Assembly (NCBI RefSeq): GCF_043678055.1
Contig: NZ_JBHEQA010000001.1
Location: forward strand, 1,550,001-1,614,000
Source of the DNA: Spongiimicrobium salis
GTDB taxonomy: Bacteria > Bacteroidota > Bacteroidia > Flavobacteriales > Flavobacteriaceae
DNA: 64,000 nucleotides
Direction of reading: 5' to 3'
Below the pieces are notes generated by a model, which was not told the DNA's origin, did no database searches, and worked only from the letters and a program-made list of their open reading frames with translations. Of this stretch, positions 13,801-21,482 are shown piece after piece. A program made the translations under genes and the position numbers. Position 1 is the stretch's first letter; each line of letters starts with the position of its first letter.

Positions 13801-16800
13801 TGTAGGACCAACCGTTCCCTTTGCCATTGCCCCTGGAACGTATCGCGTGGATATCGTACAAGATTCCGACCCTTCTTGTACCAACATGGATTTCTTTAAT
13901 ATTGCAGCACCGCCAGCAGCTATTACGGCAACTACAATAGTTGACCCTATTACCTGTTTGGGTAATGATGGTGCCATTGAAATTATAAATACCACAGGGG
14001 GTAGAGGCGGATATCTATACTATATCAGCACAACACCAAATCCTGATCCCAATAATCCAGCCAATTATACGGCAAATGTGCGCGAAGAAAATCTTGCCCC
14101 AGGAACCTATGATATCTGGGTAATTGATCAGGGAGGATGTCCTTTTGAGCTTACGGATGTAGTCTTAAGCGATCCAACCCCAATAACGGCTACCCTACAG
14201 ATTACCACACCAAACTGTGATGGCTTGGACGGTGTTCTTGAGGTAACCGGAACAACAGGTGGTCAAGGAAGTAACTATACCTATCAATTGCAACGTTTTG
14301 ATGGAACTTCTTTTGTAAACTTGGGTGCTTCGCAAAACACAACAACCTTCAGTGGTCTGGGAGAGGGACAATATCAGGTTGTCATCAATGATCAGTGGAG
14401 TTGTACTGCGACAACCAATACTATCCTTCTTTTTGATGAAATCGTACCTCTGGCCACAGTGGTAAAAACCATTGATTGTACGGCAACACCAGGAGGTGAA
14501 ATTACGATTACACAAACCGGTGGATCAGGCAACTTTGATTATACGGTGACCTTCCCTGATGGAACAACCACAGCTTCTAATACAACGGGTATATTTACCG
14601 GACTTACGCAAGTAGGAGTATATACCTTTACAGTTACCGATCAAGCGGTAGGACATGCATGTGTTAAAACCATCACCCAAAGTTTAGAGCCCATTGTTCT
14701 TCCGAATATCAGTATAGCCAATGCAACCGATGTTACTTGTAATGGTGCAGATGATGGTACCATTACCGTTTCTGCTACCGACAATGGAATTATCCCGGTT
14801 TCCTATGAAATCACTGCCGTGGATGGCACGCCTTTGGGAACTGCCATTGCGCCAACATCCAATACAGCCGTTACGGCTACCTTTACCGGTTTGGCAGGAG
14901 CTACTACGGGCACTACCTATACCATTACTGCAACCGGAAGCAATGGATGTACCTCAACAATAGATCAAACCATTTCGCAACCAGATGCGATTGCCAATGT
15001 AAATGCCACGGTAGTAGAGTTTGCCTGTGCTACAGGAAACAATACGGACAACGCCAGCATTACTATTGATATGGCAGCGATTACCGGTGGATCTGGAACC
15101 TACGTTCGTTATGAATTTATTAATGACCAAGGTACGGCAACCCCAGCGGATGATGTCGTAGAGCAAGACGGAACAAGCAATGTATATATCGAAACCAATA
15201 CTGCTGGTGGCACCTACATCATCAACGTCTATGATGACAATGGATGTTTAGGGTCCACAACAGCAACCATATTGCCTTTCGATGCACTATTGACGGCGAC
15301 AGCAGCAATTACAAACCCGATTAGCTGTAATCCAGGATTGGACGGAGAAATTACCCTTACGGTAACTTCTACCGTAAACGACGCCAGTAGATTTGAATAT
15401 AGTATAGATAACGGCGCCAATTATCAGGCATCCAATGTATTTTCTGGATTGGATATCGGTACACACAACTTCTTGATCAGACATATCGATACTGGATGTA
15501 TCATTACGGCATCTGAAACTATCGAAGACCCAAACACTTTTACCATAGATGTGGTGAAACTTCAAGATGTCATCTGTTTTGGAACAACAACGGGTGAAAT
15601 TACCTTAGAATTAGTTGATGCGGTTTATGCTGGTGGATTTGATTGGGAAATCTTTGATACCAATGGTACGCCCGGCAATACTGCTGATGATATTTCTGTT
15701 CTTACGGGAACAGAGGCAACAAATGGCCCAACAGCAACCATAAACCTTGCTGCAGGAAGCTATATTGTTAGCATATCTCAGACAAACGCGCCAGAATGTG
15801 TGAATACTGAAGCATTTACCATAGCTGGACCAAGCGCGGCCCTAACCGCTAATACAGATGTCACTCCAATTACATGTATTGGTAACGACGGTGCTATTGA
15901 AATCATTGATGTTCTTGGCGGATATGGAGGATACTCTTATTTCGTAGGAACTGCTGCTCCTACAGGTGCAGGAGATTATGTGGCCAACCCACTATTCGAT
16001 GGTCTTGCTGTAGGCACTTACCAAGCCTGGGTAATAGATTCCAGCGGTTGTGAGCAGCTCATACAAAACAACATTAATCTTGTAGACCCAACTCCAATAA
16101 CAGCCACGCTACAGATCAATCAGGAAAATTGTACCAATTTAGAAGGTATTATTGAAGTGATCGGTACTGCTGGCGGACAAGGAAGTAATTATACCTATCA
16201 ACTACAGCGTTTTGACGGCGTCTCTTTCGTAAACTTAGGCGCTTCCCAAACCACTACAGTTTTCAACGGCTTAGGAGAGGGACAATACCAGGTGGTGATC
16301 ACGGATCAATGGAGTTGTACGGCTACCGTAGGTACCGCAACCTTATATGAGGAAATTAATTTAACGGCTGCAGTCGTCAAAAACATTGATTGTACAGCCA
16401 CTCCAGATGGAGAAATCACCATTACAGCAAACGGAGGATCTACGAATATTGAATATACCATAACCTTCCCTGACGGGACTACAACGGCAACCAATACCAC
16501 AGGTATTTTTACAGGCTTGTCCCAAGCAGGTACCTATTCCTTCTTGGTGCGCGATTTGGATACCACCAATCCGGTATGCGAAAAAACAATTACGCAAAGC
16601 CTGGATAGCCCAGTGATACCAAATCTATTGGATGCTATAATTTCCGATGTACTTTGTAATGGAGAAAGCAATGGAAGTATTACGGCAGTTCTAGACGGAG
16701 CTACCGCTACGAATCCTCCATATCAGTATGAACTGATCGGGGTAAGTGCAGGAGCGCCAAACCGTCCACTGCAGAACGACCCATTCTTTGATGGCCTGCC

Positions 16801-19800
16801 CGCAGGAGAATATCAAGTACGCGTGGTTTCTGAGAGAGGATGTGTAGATACAAAGAATGAAATCATTGCAGAGCCTACAGCACTCCTTATCGATGCTACG
16901 GCAACTGCCTTTGTTTGTGCTGCCAACAACACAGTGAATGTTGCTACTATCACTGTAGCGATATTGGATGGAGCTACTACACCTGGAACAAGTTCGGGTA
17001 CTGCTCCTTATCTATACAGTTTGGATAATATCAACTTCCAATCTTCCAATACCTTTGATATTGTAGACAATGGTACTGTTCAAAACTTTACGGTTTATGT
17101 ACGCGATGGCAATGGTTGTCCAACAACCGATACGGTTACCATACAACCGCTGAACACCTTTACCGCAACAGTGAGCCAAGATGCCGCTATCACTTGTGTT
17201 GGTCCGGAAATGGTAACGATTACGGTGAGTGACAATGGTAATGCAGGGAATACATATACCTACGAATTATTGCCTATTGGAAATCCAAATGGGGCGCTTA
17301 CCGCTACCCCAACAAATACTACAGCTACTTTTAATTTAACTGCTGTAGGAAGCTATACCTTTAGAATTACGGATACTGCTACGGGATGTTTCGTAGATAC
17401 ACTTCCATATGACATCGCTCCTTTTGATGAATTGGAAGTTACTGCGGCCGAGCTTACTCCTGTAACTTGTTTTGGAGATACCAATGGCGTGGTTTCAATT
17501 TCAATTGCAGGATACTCTGGCGGATATTCGTACGAAGTGTTCAATCAAGATGGTACGTCCGCGGGGATTACCGGTACCGGAAATACCACTACAGACCCAT
17601 TGAATATTTCAGGTCTCTCCGGAGGAAACTACTTTGTGCGCGTTGTGGAAACAGATGCGGCAAGTACCTTGTGTACGGATGACTCCAACATATTTACAAT
17701 CACTTCTCCCGACATGCCGTTGACTGCAAACATACAAGATGTAGCCAATGTAACCTGTACGAACGATCAAGGAGAAATTCTTGTAGATCCAACAGGAGGA
17801 TATGCACCTTATGATATTGTTTTGACCAATACTACGACTACGCAGACGTATACGGCTACTGATGTTAACAGTATGGTCTTTACCGGACTTTCCGAAGGAA
17901 ACTTTACGGTAGTGATTACAGACGACAATGGTTGTGTGTTCAATGGTACCGAAAATCTAGTTGCTCCAACACCAATTACGGCCGATATTACAGCTTCTGT
18001 AACCACCTTAGCTTGTTTTGGAGATACTAATGCTACGGTTACGGCACAAAACGTACTTGGAGGAGAAGGAGTATATCAATACCAGATCAACCATTATGAT
18101 GCTGCAGGAACCACCATTACGTTTACGAGCGGGGTTCAAACAAGTCCAGTATTCACAGGATTAGGCGCTGGTATCTATAGCATAAGCGTTTCGGACCGTT
18201 TCAGCTGTGATGTAGAAACCGTACAAGTGACCATTTCAGAGCCTACGGAAGTATCCAGTTCCTTAGTACAGGTGAGTCAGCTGACTTGTACCGTAGATGC
18301 TCAAATTCAACTGACGGCAACAGGAGGAACAGCACCGTATCAGTATAGTGTTGATAACATTACCTTCTTGCCTATGTCTGGTGGGGATACCCATACCTTT
18401 ACAGTAACTGCAGGGGTATATCAGTACTATGTAATTGATGCCAATGGATGTGAGGCCAATATATCCAATCAAGTAAGTATAGATGCCGTTGCGCCATTGA
18501 ATATTGCTATCGATGATAGTGCAGCCATCGTAAATTGTACTGGAGAAGCTACAGCAACGATTATTGCTGATGCTACTGGAGGTCTGGGCAATTATTCTTA
18601 TGAATTATTGGATGACCCGACCAGTACGACGCCTTTGGCCACGAATACCAATGGTATCTTTAGCAATCTTTTTGCAGGAGATTACTATGTACGAGTGACC
18701 AGTCAGGATTGTGAGGAAATTACCAGTCTGATTCGTATAGATGATCCGGCACCATTGCAAATAGACAATGAGGCGTTTACTTCCAATACCTGTCCAGGAT
18801 CAAATGACGGTACCATTACCGTTGAGGTTTCTGGAGGTACAGGGACTATTTTATACGCTATTTCTCCGAATTTAAATCAATTCGACACCCAGAATACCTT
18901 TACAGATCTAGCGCCTGGAACTTATGATGTCATTGCACAGGATGAGAACGGATGTTTCTTGACCTTCCAATACACCCTTACGGATCCGGCACCAATAGTA
19001 GTAGACTTTACCGCATTACCAGAAATATGTGCCGGTAGCGAAGATGGATCTATTGCATTGAATATTACTGGAGGTACTGCACCATACAGCACTAGTTTAA
19101 ACACTAATGCCGATGCTGATTTTGTTCAAGATCAATTCAACTATAGCAATTTGTCTGCTGGAACTTATGTTGTTTTTGTAAGGGATGCCGCAGGTTGTAA
19201 TACGAACGTTATTGTTGAAATAAATCCTGGTGTAAACCTTAATGCCACCATAGAAACCTTATACCAATGTACAGGGGATACCCCAACCAATAGCATCAAT
19301 ATTGTGCTTGAAGATCAAACAGTGGCTGGAGATGTACTCTACGCACTAGACTCTACAGATCCTGCTGCTATGGTGTTGACACCAGATTTCAACAATATGG
19401 CTCCAGGTACCCATTACATTACTATTGCCCATAGCAATGGTTGTATGAACAGAATAGACTTTGAGATAGAGGATTTTGCACCATTGACCCTTACGGTAGA
19501 ATTGAGTAATATCAATGAACTTACCGCTACGGCTGGTGGAGGGAATCCTAATTACACCTTCTACTTTGGAGATGTGGACAATGGAACCGACAATACCTTT
19601 ATTATCAACAGAACGGATACCTATACGGTACGAGTGGTCGATGAAAACGGTTGTGAGGCTGTGGCACAGATATTTGCAGAATTTATAGATATTGAGATAC
19701 CAGATTTCTTTACTCCTGATGGAGATGGCGTCAATGATTTCTTTACCCCAAGAAACCGAGATGCGTTCCCTCAGATAATAACCATCATTTTTGACCGTTA

Positions 19801-19957
19801 TGGTAGGGAGATCTATAGATTTGGACTAAACGATTCCGGATGGGATGGTAAATACAAGGGCACCGACCTCCCAACCGGTGACTATTGGTATACCATTAAG
19901 CTCAACGGAGCCGAAGACAAAAGAGAATTTATAGGCAATTTTACCCTATATCGATAA
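1880..19957 (+). CDS. sprB: SprB-like giant gliding-motility adhesin, T9SS cargo
   Basis: About 6025 residues. The ATG at 1880 is chosen because it begins a clear signal peptide (about residues 1-29, ending SSLQAQ) and overlaps the upstream stop; the in-frame ATG at 1844 only adds residues ahead of it. Order: a non-repetitive head, a DUF11-like beta domain (about 398-525), then from about 870 to 5930 dozens of SprB repeats with the recurring pattern C-N-G-x2-D-G, G-G-x-x-P-Y-x-Y, and R-D-x-N-G-C. A non-repeat ~200-residue domain interrupts them at about 1841-2047. The C-terminus (about 5937-6025, FFTPDGDGVNDFF to GNFTLYR) is the gliding-associated type-B T9SS sorting domain. SprB of F. johnsoniae (about 6500 aa) is carried along the cell surface by the gliding motor, and sprF lies directly downstream there as here. 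No frameshift was seen in 18 kb. The gliding role is by homology. Confidence 0.9.
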   Translation: MKILFIKNRISWLLLLFFGLLSFSSLQAQVPFNPRLVNETDPSLRYINIRGDYTFLSNGIMNRVDWVVNANNANEPYNGNFGNNNWHREYIDIDGDPTTFSSSSSTLNFDDPDCTRIYYAGLYWAGNYDVERRSNFVYPAEPFNDFTRNDFTQIKFKVPGGTYIDIQADTAADPVGQEDDILVNGFADGITDSPYVCYKNVTSELQALADPRGEYTVANVRGTRGFTTYGAAGWTLVVIYENPNMPGRYISTFDGYEGVTTQTTASATADINVNGFNTIPVGPVNARLGVSVLEGENDLTGDNFRIRSNSNSSFTRLENPLNPRNNFFNSNITIDGAHVTTRDIASQNTLGYDSDIFDINNPANSIIGNGETGATLRLNTQGDFFGAFLVAFGVEIIEPNIVLEKRVEDIAGNDITDQGVNLGQMLDYVLSFQNIGNDDAATYTIRDVLPINTTFIPANLVLPPGVTYTFDAATNEVTFTIPPSLVEENDPISTIRMRVRVAENCFDFIDACSNTIQNLAFGTYTGVINDNEITDDPSVTDFDDCGFVTAGATNFLLDDLANCDFSRTVLLCGDDVLLDAGDGFDDYIWYRDVNQNGVVDPTDPVINDGDPDGDPSTQLVDQTGIYIVDKLVADPCIGYEEIITVELFGATQSNPIAALINDTTNTVEGQVLTCPNDGSDLPEVFLCGLNDTELIEINIPDATSIVWEQLDEASCAAATTNCPNTGTSCTWNQVSTGNSYEASAAGQYRVVINYANGCFSRFFFNVFQNPLDPQYNSTDLICTTPGNITVTNVPANYDFQLLDATNGNILVPYSANNGPSFTINSNGAYTVELRQQGVVGGCVFRLEDIGIRTRDFQVEVTPRNTDCTGLGEISISALNVEPQYSYQISQGGTVVDTFGPSGDNNYTFENLNPGIYDILLTTDDGCSYTEQVTIEDNNDLEATAVTTKPIDCNDGIITVTGTGGFPNPDYVYAIWSFNGTDLYTDLTDIPADQFQVSNDFLFDNTQAGDYEFIVVDGNNCFYVTNVATIGIAPNAAYTPIVTDETCVGANDGSYDINVTNSFGYTLSYVLTYPDTTTATNTSGNFTNLPQGDYSLEITQLNGTSSCVFTETFTISGPSDPLTGDAVLIQDYTCLQDASIELQSEAGGTAPYEYSIDGINFVSGAGAEIFTGLADGTYTITIRDANGCTFVTNAVTVDPLGPPTDISFSATTPVCPDVTADVTLTVTDGNAPFTYQLIAPAADFTDNGTSNTFTGLAPGTYTFRITDDKGCTLDESFTIDPITPINVVGQLVRNISCIDDTDGEALFTVSGFGGDYDYEITGPATFNGTAETNTTIPLNSLDDGTYTITVTDNTTNCTASTTVTIEAPATALTLGAAPTQPSCTTDGSVQLTATGGWGGNNFTITFPDGTTTATNTTGTFTALSQTGTYNASVTDANGCTVTTTFDLNAAVAPVLEIVPNAACYTAAAGLSLTANVISGGDGNFEYSLNGGSFGTTNVFSGLAPGTHTITVRDGNNCTDAETITINPELTLTATADNISSCGTSTDVSITGAGGDGNYVYTLVPNGTTPNAGDFGAANTITANATGDFDVYIRDNNGNTDFCEALITITIAQDAPLALNITNTPILCSGQAQANITVGVSGGEAPFEYSIDNGATYQTSDTFVNRAAGSYTIRVRDANNCEVSEIYTITEPFTLSASAGVTEVVECNPTDGAEVRITNVLGGTAPYEYSFDGGASYGTNNIDFLLSGTHSLFVRDANGCTFPMTVIVPDPVVPPTFTPVITYECDGEGVITINSSNTTDFDYTYELNGVLNTPNDSNVFTNVPVGPQTVTINYTANTPPVPSDLLLEDFGVGPNTSITEIDPAYCYEPQDGSVHACDPGIPSRIDDGEYSVTQVITTPFGSWLSPNDHTGNAGGRFLAINVGGVAGVNGIIYAKRNIEVIPNRDITISLEAFNLLRSGTSGGDPTIEVQLVNSGGTVIASVATGNIPKNTGPDDWQNFTVDLNPGAETNLDIVIRTNSAVTNGNDIAIDDIRAFQTPQICSSSVDLPVVIEAGREFQASVTGFTDVSCNGLSDGTITFEVENFDAATGFEYSVDGGTNYIVSTTSPVTTAAVFPAGTQTVLIRRVADNSCATSVTQLISEPTAVVTTASITDPFSCNNAGATITASATGGIPTYEYQLEDDLGNIITAYQTNDTFVVTAGNYIIRARDTNGCPDPIDTAITVSSPVNPTFTATATQCYSGNNDATIQVDVTSIPGNGGFQFQLDGGPWTTPTPATATSFTFTGLGAGNHTIDVRDAFGCTAGVQTLTINPQLELTASAANITACGTDTDVTITAVGGDGNHVFAIVADGVTPTAGDFSAAGTQTVTGAGDYDVYVRDNGGVVTFCEASFDLNIQQDAPIVITPTITDVLCNGENTGAISLAITGGNAPYEYQLEDNTAAILTAYQTSNTFSNLAAANNYVVRVRDANGCDATLPITINEPDAITAEAVITQQYTCAQLGEITVGSITPTAGGSGDYQYRINGGAWSASTTGGFVFTDLTDGSHVIEVRDANTITCSIALAPITIDPLPVAPTLATTIAYNCDGTGNVTVTPFDATFTYIVDGVLPGQTGAGANVLNNLSIGTHTITVDYGRGCTVDTTVVIENGNAFDATITAFDDINCNGLSDGSISFDATNFDLATGFEYSVNGGGFTTSTVSPVTLTGLTAQNYIIVVRDLRDATNCSITLTQLLSEPTPVVTTASITDPFSCNNTGATITASATGGIPNYEYQLEDDLGNIITAYQANDTFVVGAGDYIIRARDTNGCPDPIDTAITVTSPVNPTFTATGTQCYSGNNDATIQVDVTSIPGNGGFQFQLDGGPWTTPTPATATSFTFTGLGAGSYDIAVRDAFGCTAAVQTVVINPQLIANVVLDNDLTCLVDASATITATGGSGTYTYEWSNDGGTNYFTTDFTANVFTTNTAGTYIFRVTDTTTPTACQVVTGPITVNPADIPVITSVTPTNILCNGESTGALDVLIDNTIGRPPYTINVVETLSTTNFGTQTTGLPAGDYEVTITDDKGCVSVPFAVSISQPDAIVYDINLVPITCDPLAGTNPGSITVENLTGGTAEYTYYLTGNNGFNDSYTTTAGGEDHTFAILDFGIYEVDVVDANGCSLRTTNIIASPPDDLDIDVSTATVDCTVGGTAIITVSSAVGSGNYEFAILETFAVPYSTAYIPADTPGGDTATFTGLTPGITYTFVVHDLTTDCYYLETAATPINSPSNLSASLDVVSNITCTGAADGDVTFTFDNYDAAATAVNYEIFNAQSNVTTGITGSSTVNTPGPTGAITITDLGPLPQGVYYILLSEVGGPFNGCSVSTADITITESSNLLDVTATSPTNDNCNTNAGVITAVGQFGTAPYEYQYLLSTDPAPTAASAGWTSSTTANVEAGDYIVYIKDANDCIQNDPVTVLLDPSPEISLTIVDECVTEGNFEVLVTLDQSGLTPYFLSVNGGAFQEVTFNATFQYTVTGLNSGSGQTIAIRDLNGCGESETFDIQPPLQYNATLTTLLDCETAPANNAEITIEVTSGSGNYEYEIDGPGAADEARTALPATPFVWTDASVAGTYTITVYDVSTSVPNCFLTQTVDVPAAVVPNISIANATNVTCNAADDGTIIVSATDNGITPVSFEITAVDGTPLGTAIAPTSNTDVTATFTGLAGATTGTTYTITATGNNSCTSTIDQIITQPDAIANVNASVLEFGCTTANSVDNATITIDMASITGGSGTYVRYEFINDQGTATTTDDVVEQDGTNNIYTETNTAGGTYIINVYDNNGCIGTTTATILPYIEISNPTVTVTQEVTCAPGNDAEVQIGITQNPGAPVANIEYSVVGTDNAYSVLNQTSNTFTGIGVGNYLVTVENTDTGCSVQTTFTIADPNNFEITTVTTDAICFGDDGTVSFTINDPVNPYTGGFSWQIYDTQGTATLADDAMVVGAMGTSANVGPTVPFAIAPGTYRVDIVQDSDPSCTNMDFFNIAAPPAAITATTIVDPITCLGNDGAIEIINTTGGRGGYLYYISTTPNPDPNNPANYTANVREENLAPGTYDIWVIDQGGCPFELTDVVLSDPTPITATLQITTPNCDGLDGVLEVTGTTGGQGSNYTYQLQRFDGTSFVNLGASQNTTTFSGLGEGQYQVVINDQWSCTATTNTILLFDEIVPLATVVKTIDCTATPGGEITITQTGGSGNFDYTVTFPDGTTTASNTTGIFTGLTQVGVYTFTVTDQAVGHACVKTITQSLEPIVLPNISIANATDVTCNGADDGTITVSATDNGIIPVSYEITAVDGTPLGTAIAPTSNTAVTATFTGLAGATTGTTYTITATGSNGCTSTIDQTISQPDAIANVNATVVEFACATGNNTDNASITIDMAAITGGSGTYVRYEFINDQGTATPADDVVEQDGTSNVYIETNTAGGTYIINVYDDNGCLGSTTATILPFDALLTATAAITNPISCNPGLDGEITLTVTSTVNDASRFEYSIDNGANYQASNVFSGLDIGTHNFLIRHIDTGCIITASETIEDPNTFTIDVVKLQDVICFGTTTGEITLELVDAVYAGGFDWEIFDTNGTPGNTADDISVLTGTEATNGPTATINLAAGSYIVSISQTNAPECVNTEAFTIAGPSAALTANTDVTPITCIGNDGAIEIIDVLGGYGGYSYFVGTAAPTGAGDYVANPLFDGLAVGTYQAWVIDSSGCEQLIQNNINLVDPTPITATLQINQENCTNLEGIIEVIGTAGGQGSNYTYQLQRFDGVSFVNLGASQTTTVFNGLGEGQYQVVITDQWSCTATVGTATLYEEINLTAAVVKNIDCTATPDGEITITANGGSTNIEYTITFPDGTTTATNTTGIFTGLSQAGTYSFLVRDLDTTNPVCEKTITQSLDSPVIPNLLDAIISDVLCNGESNGSITAVLDGATATNPPYQYELIGVSAGAPNRPLQNDPFFDGLPAGEYQVRVVSERGCVDTKNEIIAEPTALLIDATATAFVCAANNTVNVATITVAILDGATTPGTSSGTAPYLYSLDNINFQSSNTFDIVDNGTVQNFTVYVRDGNGCPTTDTVTIQPLNTFTATVSQDAAITCVGPEMVTITVSDNGNAGNTYTYELLPIGNPNGALTATPTNTTATFNLTAVGSYTFRITDTATGCFVDTLPYDIAPFDELEVTAAELTPVTCFGDTNGVVSISIAGYSGGYSYEVFNQDGTSAGITGTGNTTTDPLNISGLSGGNYFVRVVETDAASTLCTDDSNIFTITSPDMPLTANIQDVANVTCTNDQGEILVDPTGGYAPYDIVLTNTTTTQTYTATDVNSMVFTGLSEGNFTVVITDDNGCVFNGTENLVAPTPITADITASVTTLACFGDTNATVTAQNVLGGEGVYQYQINHYDAAGTTITFTSGVQTSPVFTGLGAGIYSISVSDRFSCDVETVQVTISEPTEVSSSLVQVSQLTCTVDAQIQLTATGGTAPYQYSVDNITFLPMSGGDTHTFTVTAGVYQYYVIDANGCEANISNQVSIDAVAPLNIAIDDSAAIVNCTGEATATIIADATGGLGNYSYELLDDPTSTTPLATNTNGIFSNLFAGDYYVRVTSQDCEEITSLIRIDDPAPLQIDNEAFTSNTCPGSNDGTITVEVSGGTGTILYAISPNLNQFDTQNTFTDLAPGTYDVIAQDENGCFLTFQYTLTDPAPIVVDFTALPEICAGSEDGSIALNITGGTAPYSTSLNTNADADFVQDQFNYSNLSAGTYVVFVRDAAGCNTNVIVEINPGVNLNATIETLYQCTGDTPTNSINIVLEDQTVAGDVLYALDSTDPAAMVLTPDFNNMAPGTHYITIAHSNGCMNRIDFEIEDFAPLTLTVELSNINELTATAGGGNPNYTFYFGDVDNGTDNTFIINRTDTYTVRVVDENGCEAVAQIFAEFIDIEIPDFFTPDGDGVNDFFTPRNRDAFPQIITIIFDRYGREIYRFGLNDSGWDGKYKGTDLPTGDYWYTIKLNGAEDKREFIGNFTLYR
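6461..10578 (+). repeat. Large internal duplication in the adhesin gene, copy 1 longer by an inserted domain
   Basis: Copy 1 runs from about 6461 to 8809 and copy 2 from about 8810 to 10578. Matching landmarks are LTATADNISSCGT against LTASAANITACGT, and TTASITDPFSCNN in both copies at 8311 and 10081, 1770 bp apart. The shared tail is close to identical at protein level over about 160 residues. Copy 1 is about 580 bp longer between the same landmarks, which matches the non-repeat domain at about 7400-8020. Confidence 0.8.
12761..16618 (+). repeat. Tandem ~1.9-kb superblock duplication in the adhesin gene
   Basis: Two consecutive superblocks of several SprB repeats each, 12761-14701 (1941 bp, 647 codons) and 14702-16618 (1917 bp). 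Both begin PNISIANAT or PNLLDAI-like after an ITQSL or VPAAVV junction, and share GTPLGTAIAPTSNT, YVRYEFINDQGTAT and GQGSNYTYQLQRFDG in the same order. The first ~190 residues of each are nearly identical while later parts have drifted, suggesting duplication followed by partial divergence or local gene conversion. Confidence 0.75.
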
Positions 19958-19986
19958 AAACTTAACCTACTAAAGATTACCAAGCT

Positions 19987-20937
19987 ATGCGTACTAAAAT
20001 ATTAACCGTTGTGCTGTTTTTGAGCCTTCTGGGCTTAAAAGCACAAGAGCTTACCCTACCACAGCTCTCACAATTTTTGGCGGACAATCCCTTTGTCCTC
20101 TCTCCAACTTACTCGGGTATTGGAGACCATGTGAAAATTCGTTTAAATGGACTTACCCAATGGGTGGGTATTAAAGATGCCCCGGACACCCAATCATTGG
20201 CAGCCGATATGCGTGTAGGGGAAAAATCGGGAGTAGGTTTGTTGCTGTATAATGATAGCAATGGATTTACCAGACAGCGTGGAGCACGACTTTCCTTTGC
20301 GCACCATTTGACCATAGACCGTTATGACGACGAATTTTTGTCCTTTGGACTATCGTACAATTTCAATCAATTTAGAATTGATACGGACAATAGGCCAGAC
20401 CTTATCGCTGACCCCGGTTTTGATGGGGACAGGGCCACCTCCAACCATAACTTTGATGTTGGGGTGCTATACCGAAAGGATAAGTTTTATTTTAGTCTGA
20501 ATGCCTCTAACTTGCTGAATAAAAATTTGGCGCGATTTGATCCCATCAATGAACCCAATCAATTGCGGAACTATTTTGTATACACCGGATATCGCTATCG
20601 AAAAAATAAAAATAGTAACGTAGAAATAGAACCCGCTGTATTCTTTCAATTGTTTGAATCGGATGGACGATCGTCCACAGATTTTAATGTGAAATTACGC
20701 TGGTACGATTTTGAAGATTATTATTATGCCGGATTTACCTATAGATTTCTTAATGATCAAATAGGAAGTCCGCTGTATATAGCTCCTTTATTTGGGCTTA
20801 AGAAAAACAATTTTTATGTAGGTTATTCTTATCAGGTGATCCTAAACGAAATTATCGGCTTTAGTACAGGAACACACGTATTGACTGTTGGATTTGATTT
20901 ATTCCAAGGCGTCAGTAATTGTAGATGTACATATTAA
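19987..20937 (+). CDS. sprF: SprF-like T9SS outer-membrane protein (PorP/SprF family)
   Basis: 316 residues with a signal peptide (about 1-19, ending GLKAQ), followed by alternating amphipathic strands of a PorP/SprF outer-membrane barrel, including DNPFVLSPTYSGIG and GVGLLLYNDSNGF, typical of the family N-terminus. It ends in FQGVSNCRCTY. The gene starts 29 bp after the adhesin stop, the same order as sprB-sprF in F. johnsoniae, where SprF is needed for SprB export or surface attachment. A strong hairpin terminator follows, so it is the last gene of the operon. Family assignment is firm; partnership with this adhesin rests on position. Confidence 0.88.
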   Translation: MRTKILTVVLFLSLLGLKAQELTLPQLSQFLADNPFVLSPTYSGIGDHVKIRLNGLTQWVGIKDAPDTQSLAADMRVGEKSGVGLLLYNDSNGFTRQRGARLSFAHHLTIDRYDDEFLSFGLSYNFNQFRIDTDNRPDLIADPGFDGDRATSNHNFDVGVLYRKDKFYFSLNASNLLNKNLARFDPINEPNQLRNYFVYTGYRYRKNKNSNVEIEPAVFFQLFESDGRSSTDFNVKLRWYDFEDYYYAGFTYRFLNDQIGSPLYIAPLFGLKKNNFYVGYSYQVILNEIIGFSTGTHVLTVGFDLFQGVSNCRCTY

Positions 20938-20970
20938 GCCGGCCTAAACACTTATTTATGCATAGCGCGA

Positions 20971-21003
20971 ACATCCATCTAAAAAGATGGATGTTTTGTT
21001 TTA
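20971..21003 (+). terminator. Rho-independent terminator of the gliding operon
   Basis: Perfect 10-bp stem ACATCCATCT / AGATGGATGT with an AAAA loop, followed by a T-rich tail, 33 bp after the sprF stop. Confidence 0.85.
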
Positions 21004-21045
21004 TAAGATTCTCCGGTTATCTATGATATTTTCATGGGTTTATAG

Positions 21046-21053
21046 TAGGTTTG
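21046..21053 (+). promoter_or_regulatory. Candidate -7 box (TAGGTTTG) for folB
   Basis: Matches the Bacteroidota TAnnTTTG consensus about 21 bp ahead of the TTG start. No clear -33 TTG was found, so support is moderate. Confidence 0.4.
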
Positions 21054-21073
21054 CAGAAATTTAATTCTTCGTT

Positions 21074-21433
21074 TTGGGAAAAATACGTGTAACCGATATC
21101 AAAGTATATGCCTACCACGGGTGTTTGGAGGAAGAGGCAATAATAGGAAGCGATTATCTAGTCCAGGTTTGTGTGGATGCTGATCTTACAAAGTCCACCC
21201 TATCCGATGATTTGTCCGATACCGTGGACTATGTTCATATCAATGCCATAGTAGCCGAAGAAATGGGCATACGATCGAAATTATTAGAGCAGGTGGCACA
21301 ACGTATTATCAACCGTATTTTCAAAGAAATTACCATGGTCCAGGCTGCAGAGGTTTCTGTTTCAAAAGTCAATCCACCCATTGGCGGTGATGTCAAGATG
21401 GTTACAATTGAACTTCATCAAAAAAGATCCTAG
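21074..21433 (+). CDS. folB: Dihydroneopterin aldolase
   Basis: 119 residues, the normal FolB length. It cleaves dihydroneopterin to hydroxymethyl-dihydropterin and glycolaldehyde in folate synthesis. Family marks are YAYHGCLEEE near the N-terminus (with the substrate-binding Glu), LSDTVDYVHI, KLLEQVAQRI, and VSKVNPPIGG with the conserved active-site Lys near the C-terminus. The start is taken as TTG at 21074 because it gives the canonical N-terminus (GKIRVTDIKVYAYHG) and no ATG is in frame nearby. It stands alone between the gliding-operon terminator and tRNA-Cys; no other folate gene is adjacent. Confidence 0.9.
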   Translation: MGKIRVTDIKVYAYHGCLEEEAIIGSDYLVQVCVDADLTKSTLSDDLSDTVDYVHINAIVAEEMGIRSKLLEQVAQRIINRIFKEITMVQAAEVSVSKVNPPIGGDVKMVTIELHQKRS

Positions 21434-21463
21434 TTTTACGTTTTACAACCATAAAAAAAGTAC

Positions 21464-21471
21464 TACATTTG
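21464..21471 (+). promoter_or_regulatory. -7 box (TACATTTG) for tRNA-Cys
   Basis: Exact TAnnTTTG match ending 11 bp before the tRNA 5' end, which would place the transcript start within a few bases of the tRNA. Confidence 0.5.
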
Positions 21472-21482
21472 CAGTTCTCAAT

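Noticed and set aside
1940..19660. Many minus-strand and shifted frames opposite the adhesin gene
   Set aside because: Shadows of a Thr/Asn/Gly-rich repeat gene; they follow its codon pattern and have no coding features.
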